Positions 10,781 to 25,900 of a stretch of 64,000 bases of DNA are shown piece by piece. The notes under the pieces were generated by a model that was given only the letters and a program-made list of their open reading frames with translations, was not told the DNA's origin and did no database searches. Numbering within the stretch: the stretch's first letter is position 1; each line of letters opens with the position of its first letter. The stretch covers positions 33,035,037 through 33,099,036 of the forward strand of contig NC_089777.1 of NCBI RefSeq assembly GCF_040412425.1, read 5' to 3'. Position numbers and translations under genes: made by a program. The DNA is from Macrobrachium rosenbergii (Eukaryota; Arthropoda; Malacostraca; Decapoda; Palaemonidae).

Positions 10781-10821
10781 TCTCTCTCTCTCTCTCTCTC
10801 TCTCTTTTCTCTCTCTCTCCA
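10781..10821. repeat. (CT)n microsatellite
   Basis: Two CT runs separated by a short TTTT interruption. Confidence 0.95.
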
Positions 10822-11111
10822 GTGGAATAGAAAGTAAAAATAATGTCGTGTCGTCACCAGGAAAATCATGTGGATATGAATCTGAAGCCCTGAAACTGCG
10901 TTCACCTTTAAGAATTACTGTCAGAATATGATTAAATTTACAGACTGCGCAGAGACTGGCTTTACTTCCGGTTTGTGGTTGCAACTTTGCCATTTGACGA
11001 TATTGGCATTTTCCTCTTAGTTATTGGATTTATTACTTTTTGTTATTGTTTCTTCAACGATTTCATCAAAGACTGTACACGCGCATCCGTTCTATCTATT
11101 TATCGATCTAT

Positions 11112-11236
<125 letters not shown>

Positions 11237-11383
11237 AGGGAGAGAGAGGATGTGTACAAAATTAAATCAAGATATATATATGACATGACGAATTAATGTG
11301 CTTAGATAACCTTCAAATACCTAAGGGTATGACCTTCGTCTTTTGAATTTCATCTGTAATGGACGTCTTCCCCCTCCAGATAC

Positions 11384-11387
<4 letters not shown>

Positions 11388-11445
<58 letters not shown>
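11388..11445. repeat. (CT)n microsatellite
   Basis: About 29 uninterrupted CT dinucleotides. Confidence 0.97.
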
Positions 11446-11448
<3 letters not shown>

Positions 11449-11587
11449 CGCGGAAACTCAGTTAAGCCTCAGGTACTTTGACCTATTTCCTTCATTCCAG
11501 ATATTGCGATGTCGGCCTCACAGCAATGCCACACTGGCGAGTTTTCTGTCTACTTTATCATTTAACAGCAAACTTTACCCTCAGTAG

Positions 11588-11856
11588 CCTTATAGCATCA
11601 AAGTTCAATGGTAAACCGAACCAAGTAAAGCCTAAAATAACAGTTTTATCGACTTTTCCCCAGTTACGGTGGGGTATTCTTAAAAAAAATAAACCTAACT
11701 TGAAATCAGCTTAGCCTACAATAGACTATGCAGTATCTGTACATATACGTAGCCTAGCCTACTCTATACATACAGCCTACCATGATTTTGTGACCTTTAA
11801 TGCATTTTTATATAGCAACTTCCTTATCAGTTGTTACCATATAGGATATAGGATAA
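11588..11856 (+). repeat. Interspersed repeat R1, copy 2
   Basis: Inverted relative to the copy at 6156-6434, with the same landmarks. No ORF of its own. Confidence 0.7.
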
Positions 11857-11957
11857 AGTACGCTGCAAAGTTTGGCCAAGAGACACTAGAAGATTGCAAT
11901 TAAGCGTTGTGCATTGGTAAGAAGATGTGCGTTGGCATTAACAGAAAAGCTTTAATT

Positions 11958-12058
11958 GTGTTGTTTCGATGCTATGCACTATTTTTTTTCCAATTTGGAT
12001 AAAATATCTATATTGATTTATGAATATAAATTGACAGTGGTCTTTGATGCAATGTTAG

Positions 12059-12123
<65 letters not shown>

Positions 12124-12131
12124 GTATATTA

Positions 12132-12196
<65 letters not shown>

Positions 12197-12292
12197 TCTA
12201 ACATTGCATCAAAGACCACTGTCAACTTATATTCATAAATCATTATATATCTTATCGAAATTGGAAAAAATTAGTATATAACATTGAAACAA
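11958..12292. repeat. Long palindrome with an (AT)n core
   Basis: Arms of about 95 bp (11958-12060 and 12192-12292) are inverted copies. The inner part (GACAGTGGTCTTTGATGCAA, and its complement at 12200-12225) is near perfect. The core at 12062-12192 is (AT)n with a few ATACAT/GTAT interruptions. Confidence 0.9.
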
Positions 12293-12308
12293 TATATTAT
12301 ATTATATA

Positions 12309-12347
12309 TATTATACATATACATATATATATATATATTTATATATA

Positions 12348-12395
<48 letters not shown>

Positions 12396-12402
12396 CATAT
12401 AT
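12309..12402. repeat. (AT)n microsatellite
   Basis: Long AT run with ACAT interruptions just outside the palindrome. Confidence 0.95.
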
Positions 12403-12839
12403 AAGGAAACCACTATACCCTGGACGCACATAGAAAAAAAAAAAGAAAGGATGTAACCTTCGCTTCCTCCTCAGAGCTTCAGTTCTTTGTAAGAACTCTA
12501 TATTCTTTTTTCGGGCAACAGACGACGCAAGAGAAAGGGAGAAAGAAGTAAAAATGGTGTTATGTTCCCCACCCAGGAAATGACGCAAAGGAATTATGTT
12601 CCCTTTTTCTTTTCAGCGTGGAGGACGCGCCATTGTGTAAGGTTTGTCAATCCCTTGACCAACATATTCCTACCCAGAAAATGCTCTCTGGTATTGTACA
12701 TTTGAAAAGGATTTTTGTCCACAGAGAATGACAAAAGCAGTCGTGAGATGGTTATTTTCATAGAGGGTTTAATAAATATCGTGGCTAGATGCAGATGTAT
12801 GATTGTGTAAATGTGTGTGTGTGTGTATGTACGTATGTA
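12403..12839. other. Non-coding interval
   Basis: No credible ORF; a short (GT)n lies near 12815-12828. Confidence 0.4.
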
Positions 12840-13060
12840 GTCACTATTCGGTTTTCCCCCCTTTTCATGGGGTGGGGCCAAATTTCTAACCTTTTGGACT
12901 CCCGGCTACTCTCATTGGATGCGGTTTTTAGTAGCAGACCTAATCTTTTCTGGTAGCTATTTACAGCTGGGTGAACTAGTGGGCGATAGGCCAACACCAG
13001 TCCATGGACCTAGTTGATCTGAGCCAAGCGCTGTACTACTCAGTAAAGGTACCCACTCTC
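12840..13060. repeat. SINE-like repeat, copy 1 (weak)
   Basis: Shares with 14640-14880 a CCCCTT-rich start and the block GGTA(G/C)CTATT-ACA-CTGGGT followed by CTAGTGG-and-ATAGG. Divergence is high and no target duplication was found. Confidence 0.35.
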
Positions 13061-13073
13061 TCATTATATATAT

Positions 13074-13094
13074 ATGTAAATATATATGTATACA

Positions 13095-13164
<70 letters not shown>

Positions 13165-13170
13165 TATGTG
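13074..13170. repeat. (AT)n microsatellite cluster
   Basis: AT runs separated by single GTA/TTA interruptions, ending in a short GT run. Confidence 0.95.
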
Positions 13171-13171
13171 T

Positions 13172-14639
<1,468 letters not shown>

Positions 14640-14640
<1 letters not shown>

Positions 14641-14880
14641 ATATATCAACATTCCAACATGCACCTTTCTCCCCTTCCGAGGGGGTAGCACCACCATACA
14701 TGTATGGCATTCGTTCTTCTCAGCATTTCTTTAGGAATGAGGTTGCCAGCCCCATGCCCTTTTCTTGACGATGGTACCTATTCACACCTGGGTCGGCTAG
14801 TGGCAATAGGTAAGGCTCGAACTACGGACCTTACGGATGTAAAACCAGTGATCTATCACTACTGGGTATGGTTCTCTAGA
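14640..14880. repeat. SINE-like repeat, copy 2 (weak)
   Basis: Related to 12840-13060. It contains AGGCTCGAACTACGG, which resembles a tRNA B box, but no A box or target duplication was found. Confidence 0.35.
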
Positions 14881-15352
14881 CGATATTGATAAATTGCCCC
14901 TTCAGGCACCAGTCTCTCTATACAGTCAGGTTTCACAGTGCCACAGATATTGTTTGGAAATCACGAACTTCAAGGTTAACAAATTTGATCAGGCACTCAC
15001 GATGTTTTCCTTTTCAGTGGGGAAAATATTTCTCGCTTTTTGGATTTTTAAATCATTTACCTTCTCCGTTTTTAAGAGGCGTTCTTACCAGTCAAGAAGG
15101 CATACCCATAAATCCAGTGACTGCAGATTTTTTTTGTCTTCCAATTGCGTGGTAACGCCCCTTGACCATTCTTTTTTTTTTTTTTTCTTGCTTTCTTCGG
15201 GCATGGGCTAGAAAATGGCATTAGGTCCTTCAGGATTTGCTCTTATAAAAAAAAACAGGCTATCGAGGAATGTTTAGATGCAATCAGTAAAAAGAGCATG
15301 AAATGAAGATAATGACAAAAATATGGAAAAGAAAATAAACCCTTGATGATTT
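14881..15352. other. Non-coding interval
   Basis: Overlapping short frames near 14886-15211 show no recognisable domain and are interrupted by T-runs. Confidence 0.35.
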
Positions 15353-15353
15353 C

Positions 15354-15386
15354 AGAGAGAGAGAGAGAAAGAGAGAGAGAGGGAGA
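15354..15386. repeat. (AG)n microsatellite
   Basis: Short AG run with an AAAG interruption. Confidence 0.9.
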
Positions 15387-15689
15387 CAAAAACCAATAGA
15401 AATGGAATTTTACCTCTCGTTATTACTCCACCTTCAGACCAACAAGATTAATTGACTGATTAAATACTCTAAACTGGCGTCACATACTTGCATTCATCGA
15501 CTACGTCATTGACCAGAGTCACTACGACAGGTTCCACCACATACTTCATTTCTTTGGACGTAGCCACAATTAAAACTCCTTTCAAATTAGAAGACACTCA
15601 GTTTATTATTAATAATCATTCTTGTCAGAATAATCAGTCACGTTGCATCAACTGTAGAAAAGGTACGTCGTTTCAGGTCAATCTCTTGA

Positions 15690-15690
<1 letters not shown>

Positions 15691-15751
<61 letters not shown>
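15691..15751. repeat. (AAT)n microsatellite
   Basis: About 20 uninterrupted ATA/TAA triplets. Confidence 0.97.
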
Positions 15752-15753
<2 letters not shown>

Positions 15754-15904
15754 GCCGGTCAAATTCCCTCCTTTCACACACCATTAGACAATCTCTCATA
15801 TTATACTAGCGATCCTTTCAATATAGAATCTAAAGAACAAACAGTTATTATACCATTTGATTAGGATTCATTAGATAAGAGTATTTCAGGTCTCCATGGT
15901 TAAA

Positions 15905-16330
15905 ACAAGTTAACAATGCGCCGAAGTTTCTTCGGCGCAATCGAGTTTTCTGTATAGCGTATAATGCTGTATGAAACTCTCAGCCACGGGCCATGAAACG
16001 CTCAGCCGTGACCCATAAAACTTTCAGCCACGGCCAGGTGGTGGCATGTGTTGTTGGCACCTATAGCTGTGCCAGACACACGATCATAGCTAACTTTAAC
16101 CTTAAATAAAATCAAAACTGCTGAGGCTAGAGGGCTGCAATTTGGTATGTTTGATGATTGGAGGGTGGATGATCAACGTACCAATTTGCAGCCCTCTAGC
16201 CTCAGCAGTTTTTAAGATCTGAGGGCGAGCAGAAAAAGTGCAGACGATCAGACAAATAGTTTTCTGTAAAAGAGAACTATTGAGAGAGAAACAGCCATCT
16301 CAATAGTTTTCTTTTACAGAAAACTAAAAA
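15905..16330 (+). mobile_element. Hairpin-rich interspersed element (family A), copy 2
   Basis: Complete architecture: 5' GCGCCGAAG hairpin, AGTTTTCTGTA, three GCCACGG-type units, the 90-bp central inverted repeat (about 16115-16210) and an A-rich 3' end. Its 3' part carries an extra inverted pair, TAGTTTTCTGTAAAAG against CTTTTACAGAAAACTA. Confidence 0.93.
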
Positions 16331-16725
16331 AAAAAAAAAAAAAGCGATGGAGAAGTTAGAATGTTGAGGATTACGAGTCTGGCTGGAATTAAAGAGCACT
16401 TAAGCGTCGGCTGAGCGAGATCAACTAAGCCTAGATTGTATTACATGCTTGGGTGTGAGTCAGATTCTAACCATATCAGTACAATGTTGTCGACGGGAGA
16501 CAGACAGAGAGAGATAGAGACAGAAACAGAGGGAGAGAGAGAGGGCGTAAAAAAGGCTGTGAATAATATAGATATATCAGTGAAAGTAAGGTTTAAGCCT
16601 CCGCATTAAATGCTACGTTGGGGTATTTTTACCTCTTAACCAAGCTTTCCTTTGATCATTTTATTTCGCGTTTAATACATATGTATATATATGTGTGTAT
16701 ATATATGTATGTATATGTCTCTACA

Positions 16726-16734
<9 letters not shown>
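16331..16734. other. Non-coding interval
   Basis: No credible ORF; a short GA-rich patch lies at 16500-16545. Confidence 0.4.
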
Positions 16735-16775
<41 letters not shown>

Positions 16776-16778
16776 CAG

Positions 16779-16841
<63 letters not shown>

Positions 16842-16852
16842 GTGTGTAGTAA
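16735..16852. repeat. (AC)n(AT)n compound microsatellite
   Basis: AC run followed by two AT runs. Confidence 0.97.
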
Positions 16853-17515
<663 letters not shown>

Positions 17516-18109
17516 AATATAATATATACAGTATAGGCTATATAATGTATGCATGTCATGTATATATATACAGTATATATACATATATATATACACATTT
17601 ATACATATACACACATTTCTGCTGAGAATATCATCGTAAATAAATATATAAATAAAATAAAAGAATTAAGTAAATCTAAAACAGTAAATACAAGGAAACT
17701 TGGCACATCAGGAGCTCTCAGCTGTCGCACCGAAAACAAGGCTAGTGTCTCACGAACTCAAATTCTGGCATCTTTGAGCAACATATCCCGATACTCTCAG
17801 CGAGTGATAATTGAATATAGAAATAGTTTGGCTACAGAATAACAATGATTGCCTAGAGAACTTTGTGACACCGCCTTCTTAGCATAACAACATTATGCCG
17901 GGTTACTTTATCGGTGTGAACAAGAGTTCTTCCGATGCGTGTTGTCTCTTCTTTGATAAGGTATCTCCCTAAATACTCACGCTTCACCAGTCGGTGTCTG
18001 CTTGATATGTCTAATAGCTATGCTTGCTAACAATCACCGAATTCGGTTTCCCTCCGCAATTTAACATAGCCTCTTTTTAACGGAATCAGTTATGTTAATG
18101 TTAATTACA

Positions 18110-18111
<2 letters not shown>
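17516..18111. other. Non-coding interval
   Basis: AT-rich sequence with short ATATAC words to about 17610, then unique sequence without a credible ORF. Confidence 0.4.
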
Positions 18112-18185
<74 letters not shown>

Positions 18186-18206
18186 GTATGTATGTATATA
18201 TGTGTG
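18112..18206. repeat. (AT)n microsatellite
   Basis: Long AT run with GTAT interruptions at its right end. Confidence 0.97.
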
Positions 18207-18750
18207 TATGTTTGTATATATGTAGAGGGAGGAGAGGGAGAGAGAGAGAGAGACAGACGTCACTGGACCTGCAACCTAATATCCTTGTTTCAGTCAAGGC
18301 ACAAAATGGCTAAAATCAGGAAAGGAAGCAACACGGGTTGTTCATAAACAAGAAGGAAATGACAGACTTGCCGTCTTAAAAGCAGAAGCATGAAGAAATT
18401 TTCCAGAGAGCACACGTGAGAGGACGTGGCCTGACGAGTGTTACGAAGTTAGCGGAGGGAAGGAATACACATTATGAGATCAGCGGGATAGCGACTGAAA
18501 AGCTAATCTTGTGGCTGAGAGGAATAACATCGAGGCAGGAGTTAGGAACTGAATCATTGATTTAATACTCAGTACATGCGACGCGGTTCGTGATTTATTC
18601 CCACATTATTATAAATGCCGAAACCTTACGTTCCCCTTGTATATGAGATTTGAAGAGGTACAAGCTGTTGACGAATGACTTTATCCAATCCCAAGTTCAT
18701 TCTGAGATCCACATACAAGTGTCGAATCCGGGTAGACTCGTATCACATTG

Positions 18751-18751
<1 letters not shown>

Positions 18752-18815
<64 letters not shown>
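18752..18815. repeat. (AC)n(AT)n microsatellite
   Basis: AC run followed directly by an AT run. Confidence 0.97.
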
Positions 18816-18817
<2 letters not shown>

Positions 18818-18835
18818 GTCATGTGTGTGTGTAGA

Positions 18836-19290
18836 GATATAGATAAGGACACAACAAATCAAGTAGAAGCCCTTAATGAAATTAGAAATTATCTATCCCC
18901 TTGGGACGTATAGGACAGATTTATGTATCATCCAAATGAGAGACAATTCGTGATAGACTTTATTCTAAAAAAGACTCTTCTTGTCATGCAAGGCTTCCTT
19001 GCAGGATATCACTTCCTGGAGAAATGATTCATTCGCGAAGGATGTCTGGCCTGGTCGAGGACATTTTCCATCGCCTTTCCTGTCAGCTGTTGCCCTTTAA
19101 GCCATCATCCATGCTCCTCCGAGGGCGTTTTATTGCTGCTGGTCCTCGACGACGGACACTCGATCATAATGAAAATTCTGAGGCAGGGAAAGTTTTCTTT
19201 CAGTGGCGTGCTCAGTAATATGTAGCACTGGACTGTAATCTCTAATTTCATTAAGGGCTTCTACCTGATTGGCTATGTGTCCTCATCTAT
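18836..19290. repeat. Inverted repeat with about 340-bp spacer, bordered by (AT)n
   Basis: The arm at 18836-18894 (TCAAGTAGAAGCCCTTAATG) is inverted at 19237-19290 (TTAAGGGCTTCTACCTGA). (AT)n arrays sit directly outside both arms (18780-18815 and 19305-19348). Confidence 0.85.
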
Positions 19291-19311
19291 ATATCTATAT
19301 ACATATATATA

Positions 19312-19349
<38 letters not shown>

Positions 19350-19354
<5 letters not shown>

Positions 19355-19491
19355 GAACATTGAATATGCACATGGAATGTAACGTTATGAAGATATACTT
19401 TTTTGCAGTATGAATTACTTAGGGTGTCTTAAAAATCTATACATACTAGAATGCCAAAAGTGAATAGTGTATATATTTATTTTATATATAT

Positions 19492-19557
<66 letters not shown>

Positions 19558-19594
19558 CATACATACACACACACACGTATATATATACCAAAAT

Positions 19595-19627
<33 letters not shown>

Positions 19628-19862
19628 CAGTATATGTGTGTGCTTGTGTATATTTATATAAATTATATGTACGTGTGTATGTATGTATGTATGTATATAA
19701 TATATATACATATATATTATATAAATGTATAAATATATACACTATTCATTTTTGGCATTCTAGTATGTATAGACTTTTAAGACACACCCTAAGTAATTTA
19801 TACGGCAAAAAAAGTTTATCATTATAACGTTACATTTCATGTGCATATTTAATGTTCAAAAT
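19350..19862. repeat. Long palindrome with (AT)/(AC) microsatellite core
   Basis: Arms of about 130 bp, 19350-19478 and 19727-19862, are inverted copies (ACATACTAGAATGCCAAAA against TTGGCATTCTAGTATGT, both ending in GAACATT/AATGTTC). The core is (AT)n, (AC)n and GTAT repeats. Confidence 0.92.
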
Positions 19863-20281
19863 TAAATTAAAAAGAGAAAAACAAATCCCTGTTATCTCCA
19901 CTCTTACATTTGTATGGGACTAGAACCATTTGCATAATTGAGTTCTTGTTTTGTTGGCTTAATGATCTATCTCATCAGCTAATGGTTTTCTCTTTCCCAT
20001 CCTGCTTTGACAGGTATATTACGTAAAAAGCTCTAAAAAAACAGGTTCACTTTCCCCAAAGAAATATATGAAATATGTTTTAATTATTAGTGAACACATG
20101 ATTAGTTTCAAGAACTGCATTTAAAAATAATCTTCAGCACTTGTGTATGTAGAGGTACGAAGGCAAAGATATTGAAAACTAAAGGTGTTATCAGTACAAA
20201 ATTTTTGGTGAATTTTCTACGAGAAACTTTATGGTCCGCCAGCATTATGCAATGAAGTATATATAGTATAAAGCCATGCTT

Positions 20282-20553
20282 ACATTATCATTATTGAAGA
20301 AAATTTCCCAAGTCTAAAGTTAACTACACTATTGACGAAGATTTCCCTAGTCTACAGGTAACTACACTATCATTATTGAAGAAAATTTCCCTAGTCTACA
20401 GGTAACTACACTATCATTTTTTAAGAAAATTTCCCTAGTCTACAGGTTAACTACATTATCATTATTGAAGAAAATTTCCCTAGTCTACAGGTAACTACAA
20501 TATCATTATTGAAGAAAATTTCCCTAGTCTAAAGTTAACTACACTATCATTAA
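20282..20553. repeat. Minisatellite, about 45-bp unit, six copies
   Basis: Units contain ACTATCATTATTGAAGAAAA and TTTCCCTAGTCTACAGGTAA. The first and last are the most divergent (AAGTCTAAAGTTAACT), as expected for an array growing from its middle. Confidence 0.95.
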
Positions 20554-23500
20554 TACAGAATACCTCATAGTAAGGTGTTTTAATCTCAGTTACATCAGTA
20601 CATAAATATATAATTATTCTAAATGTAACTGAGACGATAAAGATAGGTAAGAATGAAAACTGATCGTATCATTTACGGTCCTTTCACTTCTGCTTTAAAA
20701 AAAAAAAAAAAAAGAAATCTGGTAATTTCTGGTATGAGGCACAAAATGGAAAGCTGAGTCGTCTATTAGCCAAGAAAAAGGAACATTTCCTAAGAAGCCA
20801 GTTAGTTATGTTTCTGTTCAAGTCTTGCAGATGGCATCAGTTTGTGATTCTGTTACTTGGCTAATTGGGTCTTAACACTAGGAAACGAGGCTTAGATATA
20901 CTGTACGTATTAAAATGGCATAATTGCTATACGTTCTAACATGACTCTATCTACAATAATTCTTGTATAAATGACAAGCGTAAATTTGGACATTATATAT
21001 AAACAAAAGTAATTATCTTTAATATAAAAAAGTATTCTTCATGTTGACTGAGTTTTTTATCCTTCGTAATAATGGTCTTTCCAGTCTGAAGTACGTGAGG
21101 TTTTTGCTGAGAGGGCAACTTTTGAATTACTTTGCTTCGAATAAATGGAGCACCCATTACGTGTTAAGATATGAGTATGGGAAGTAACCTCTTGCAGATA
21201 AAATCAATCGTTTAGACTAACTACGTTAGCTTGTGACGTTTGGAAATGTGCTTTGGTGTTTATTAATGCTGAAAAACGTTCATGGGCACCTTTAATCGAG
21301 ATCTTCATACCTGTTTTAACACTAGAACATATAGACATAAAGGTTTTTAGTAGATTTGTATATAAGATAAAGGCGGTTAATGTAATTAATGTATATATTG
21401 ACTGAGAGAGTACGCAGGAAGAGACAATACCTGGCACATAAATTATTCTTATTCAATCACTTATATTTTAGAGAAATTGTCCGTAAAAGCTCGATTCGAA
21501 CATCAAGTATTTTCCATTTTCTCCGAAATCTGTTTTCGGCAGTGGATCGATCCCTGGTAGCCTCATGGGTGAAGCCTGATTTTGTCTCAATATTTCCCTT
21601 TGCTTATAGGCAAGAATATAATCTCCCTTCACAGTTTTCCATTAAAAGTTACTAGGCTTTTGGTATGAGCCTAGTTTCATCTCTGATACTGAATGTCTCC
21701 TTTTATAATCTGCGGCGTGCTCTCATTTTTGCATTCCACGGCTTAGTGTTTTTCAAGCCAAATGCTCTGTGCTTTTGTCGTATCTTAGCCGTAGATTCCC
21801 TTACTTCCTCTGGGTTACGAAACCATAAATGTTTTATCAAGTTAATTTAACGTTAGGCTGAAGAATGTTTTTGTGTGATTCCATGTAGATTAGGAAACTT
21901 TACTGTCTAAATGGTTGGAAGGTGTCCATTAAAAAGTATACCTTCATTAAACAACTGTCATTTAATCTAATGCGTTTTTGACTAGAGGATTCAGGCGTGT
22001 CTATTTTTTTTTAATTTTTAAATGCTACATAAGATTTCACTTGCACCCATATCAGTTCAGTGGCAATATACTTGCAGTGTTAAGGATATAGACTGGCCAC
22101 TTGTTGTTCATGGTCTCTTGCAATCATTGTCTTTAAGCGAATGTGTCTGCGATGTTACTAATTCTGCTAAACTCACATTTATTTAGATTATCTCCTAGAT
22201 TCACGTCCTTTTATGAGCAGTTTGTCATATACATTTTTTGGGCAAACAGTCGCATGATACGATGCATTATCCAGCCCTGTGACGAAAGATGGTCTGATAC
22301 TGGGAAAAAGTTTATCAGTTTTTGAACCTCGAGGTGGATCAAGCGGCGAGCCTTTAAAGATGTTAGTTAAAGAAAATAATCCCCAATTTCTTCGTAGCTC
22401 AAGCAGCTTAACTGTCTCAAAATGACCTGTCTTAGGTCGGTGGGAAAATTGATAGCGTTCCAAAAACATATAGTGCGTTTCTACGTTTATGATTTTCATT
22501 TTAATCGAAATTAATAATATAGATGATTTATAAAAATATATATTTCAACGAGAGAATATAAATGCCCGAAAACACCAAGATGAATTGATACTGGATAATG
22601 ATACGTATAGAGAGAATCTCTTCCTAAATTTAGTGTGATTATCAGGAATTAACTTCGTTTGCGACCCTTCCCTTATTTTTGTCTATTATCTTCTAGACAC
22701 AGTTCTGTCGATTTGAGTAAATTTAACTGTTTTGATAGTTTTGACCCGTCCATATATTATAGTCTCGTGTCTAGTGGTTAGCCAAAAGGCACTTGTTTTT
22801 TCTGTCATATGTAATCAACAACCAATGCTCTTGTAATACCTCGTAGTGTTGAGAATGATTCTGTCTGGTGGTACATAGTGTAGTTCCCTTACATTGTATT
22901 TCAACTTTCTTCTATTTTAAATAAAAAGTTAGCATTCGGCCTTGAAACAGTTACACAACATGTGGACTGTGCCACTTTCATTATCATTATTCGTTCTTTT
23001 CTTCCTAGCTAAGACATTGTTTAAATAGACCTCAACTAGGTATACCGCAATGGCTGTGAAGTAAGACGTTTTATAACGTGTTACGTAAATTTAAAACAAC
23101 ATTCAGCTGACATCTTTTCTACATCAGATTTGTCTTTGTTTAAACGACCGTCTCAGTCGTTTGGGTTAAGAATTCATGTCTACACTTACAGCCCTTTTAT
23201 TGCCTTTAATACCTTACCACACTTCCTGGCAGCCTTTGGGTAAGGCCCCGTGCTGACATATAGCCGGATTAAATCAAACAATCTACCAACTAAGCTATAT
23301 TATAGTTTGGTTTTCCTACAGTGCTCAGTACTCTGTTAATGTGGGAATGATGGATTAGGTACATTTTAAAGGAGTCTGATTTTTTTTTATCACAAATTCA
23401 AATTTTTTTTTTTATTTTTGTTGATATCTGTAACTGTGAGCCAAGCGTCTTACTGGACGACTTTGTCAGTTTGATTATAATTGTTGGTATTTGGAAAATG

Positions 23501-23812
23501 GGGTGAGCTCCTTAATAAATTTTAGAACAAGACTCTTCCTCATTAAATTTTCGTAATTGTTCGATGCAAACACAATGTAGAAGAGGAGAAAGAAGCCGAA
23601 AGAAAAGAGAGGGCTTCGATGTAAAGAAAGTTTCAAACCCTCCTTTTGCAAGAGAGAATATTATAGGAAAAAATATGGGAGTCAGAGGCAATCAATTGTA
23701 GATCTGATATACTTTAATTTCTTAGTAATGAGCGGCTATTTTGCCATGATTAGTGTTACGTACATACTCACATTAGGTTCCACGCATTGTGTATAATTAA
23801 ATTATAGACTCC
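20554..23812. other. Long non-coding interval
   Basis: About 3.2 kb of AT-rich sequence. Short frames at 21389-21850 and 22143-22499 have no recognised domain. The minus-strand frame at 22188-22499 contains DNASYHA, a motif seen around the second Asp of some Tc1/mariner-type DDE transposases, but the neighbouring residues do not support that reading. Confidence 0.4.
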
Positions 23813-23838
23813 CTCTCTCTCTCTCTCGATATATACAG

Positions 23839-23927
<89 letters not shown>

Positions 23928-23936
23928 GTGTGTGTA
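23813..23936. repeat. (CT)n and (AT)n microsatellites
   Basis: A short CT run (23813-23827) precedes a long AT run (23848-23920). Confidence 0.95.
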
Positions 23937-24265
23937 TATGGAAGTTTTTTGCAGAAGGGTTCCATCCACGATTCAACAGTTTAAGTATGAGTGGGGCAGT
24001 AGTCATGGTCCTTCCTTACTTCGGGGGTCACCTCCTGTTAGGGAAAACGGCTTAATGTTTAAAAAAAAAAAGTACTGATAAGCCGCTTCCCCAACAAAAC
24101 AAAGCATGAATTACTGCCGCGTTCATTCTAAAACGGCTAAGTTAAAGATAAACCCCTGGCCAGCTTCGATCGGGAATAATAGTGATAATAATAACAGTGG
24201 TAATTGTGATATTAGTATCACAAAATCAACACGGAGAGCATCACCACAAGCACCACCAATATACG

Positions 24266-24268
<3 letters not shown>

Positions 24269-24354
<86 letters not shown>
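24269..24354. repeat. (AT)n microsatellite
   Basis: Two AT runs split by GTATAAT. Confidence 0.96.
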
Positions 24355-24355
<1 letters not shown>

Positions 24356-24599
24356 CATGTAATGCGTGTGCATATATTTTTAACATCAAAATGTTCCCCA
24401 AATTTTAACAAAAATGTTCCCCAAACGAGGAAAAAAAAAAAAAACAACACAAAATTCACCGCCACATTCGTATTTTACCTACAAAATTGTCGTGCTGAAA
24501 ATCCCCATAACATTAGCAGCTGTACACATTTACACAAAAGGCTCATCAGCAGCACGTCATACACTTCTATCTTGCCCTCACTCTCGAGTTTCTTGGATG

Positions 24600-25900
24600 T
24601 TAAGGCTCTTCGTCTTCAATTCCTGTTTGACAGCATTTATCTTGCTTTTTGTGGTTCTTTCTCTTCTCCTCCGTCCTAACACTTCAGAATTCTACACTTG
24701 TCAATAACCTAGGGTCTTCCACTCTTACTATATGACCAAACCACCTCGAAACAATCTGACCTCTCCTTTCACACAAACAAAGCTTCTTAACTATTTTTTT
24801 TAAGTATCTCTACATTTCTAAGTATTCCAAGTCTTTTTGTGACATATGATACAAACAATAATTCATCCCAACGGCTTTCACATATTTCCTTTTAAATGCG
24901 TTCGACATCCACTCTACACTTCCGTGAAAGAGTTATGACTCCCAGTTTGCATGCATTCCCACCTTGGATTCCAGAGATATTACAGGTGTCTTCCAAATCT
25001 CTTGCGCACACCCTGCCACCGCCCTTGCTTCACTGTTCTTTAATTCATCTCTTCTATCATTTCAAAATGATCCAATACGTTTACTTCCGAATAGACGTAT
25101 TCATCAACGCGTTCTCTTTCCGATTTCCATTCAGCAATTTATTCTTGCTCACATTTAGGCCTACTCTGAACTTCCTTCTCTTACAATCACTTTCAAACTC
25201 TTCTGCTATAGTTTTTACAGTTTCTCTTCACTTTCCCGAATGAGTACATCTAATTTTTTCTCTCTGACCTCTCGCAATCATAAAAAGAAAATTTAGTTAT
25301 GAAGATAACTCGCTCTTATCACAGACCTACACTTATGCAGTCACTCTCCCCTCTACAAATTCTAATACTTGATTTCTTCTGTTACAAAAACTTTTAATCG
25401 CTGTCATGTACCTACCTTTTAAACTGTTCATCTTCATCCTCCACCATATTGCTTCCACACTGAGTGTCCCAAACGTTTTCTAGGTCCATGATTGCCACAT
25501 ATAGCTTTTCCCATAACGGTTGCATAACAAACAGTTGATCAACACACCATTGGCATTGTCTTAAACCACACTCCTCTTTTCCTGTCAATCCTTCATTCAT
25601 CTGTTTCACTTTCTCAGTCAAAATCTTACCTATCACCTTCCGCGTTAAAATTAATCCTCAGATCTTTATTTCTTACTGTCATCTTTATCATCTTGCCTTA
25701 TGCAGTTGAAGAATTATTCCTCTTGCCAATTCCAATGGAATCTTTCCCTTGTACATACATACCTTACAAAACCTGGCCAGCCACCCATTCACACTTTCAC
25801 CGCCATAAAGCAGCCTCTCCCCATAACTTCATCAACTCCTTTTGCCATTCGGTTCTTCCACCTGTGAAATGCTTTTTCTTACAACCTCAACAGGCTTGTC
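24600..25900 (-). pseudogene. Non-LTR retrotransposon (LINE) reverse transcriptase relic
   Basis: Read right to left on the minus strand, several frames in succession match the order of an arthropod LINE reverse transcriptase. Near 25800-25716 there is WLARFCKVCMYKGKIPLEL (the region before the first RT motifs). At 25636-25412 an uninterrupted frame has GLTGKEECGLRQ, CVDQLF and AIMDLENVW, matching the usual GLxGEEQCGFR / CVDQ / FMDLEKAYD signature, with the final YD lost. Further on is a decayed stretch with stops. At about 24750-24730 RWFGHI appears, a motif in the C-terminal part of many CR1/RTE-like LINE proteins. Multiple stops and frameshifts show it is dead. The YxDD catalytic box was not found. 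Confidence 0.75.

Noticed and set aside
22188..22499. Minus-strand frame with DNASYHA, considered as a Tc1/mariner transposase fragment
   Set aside because: Only one short motif fits. The residues around it and the rest of the frame do not follow a DDE transposase, so it is noted but not called.
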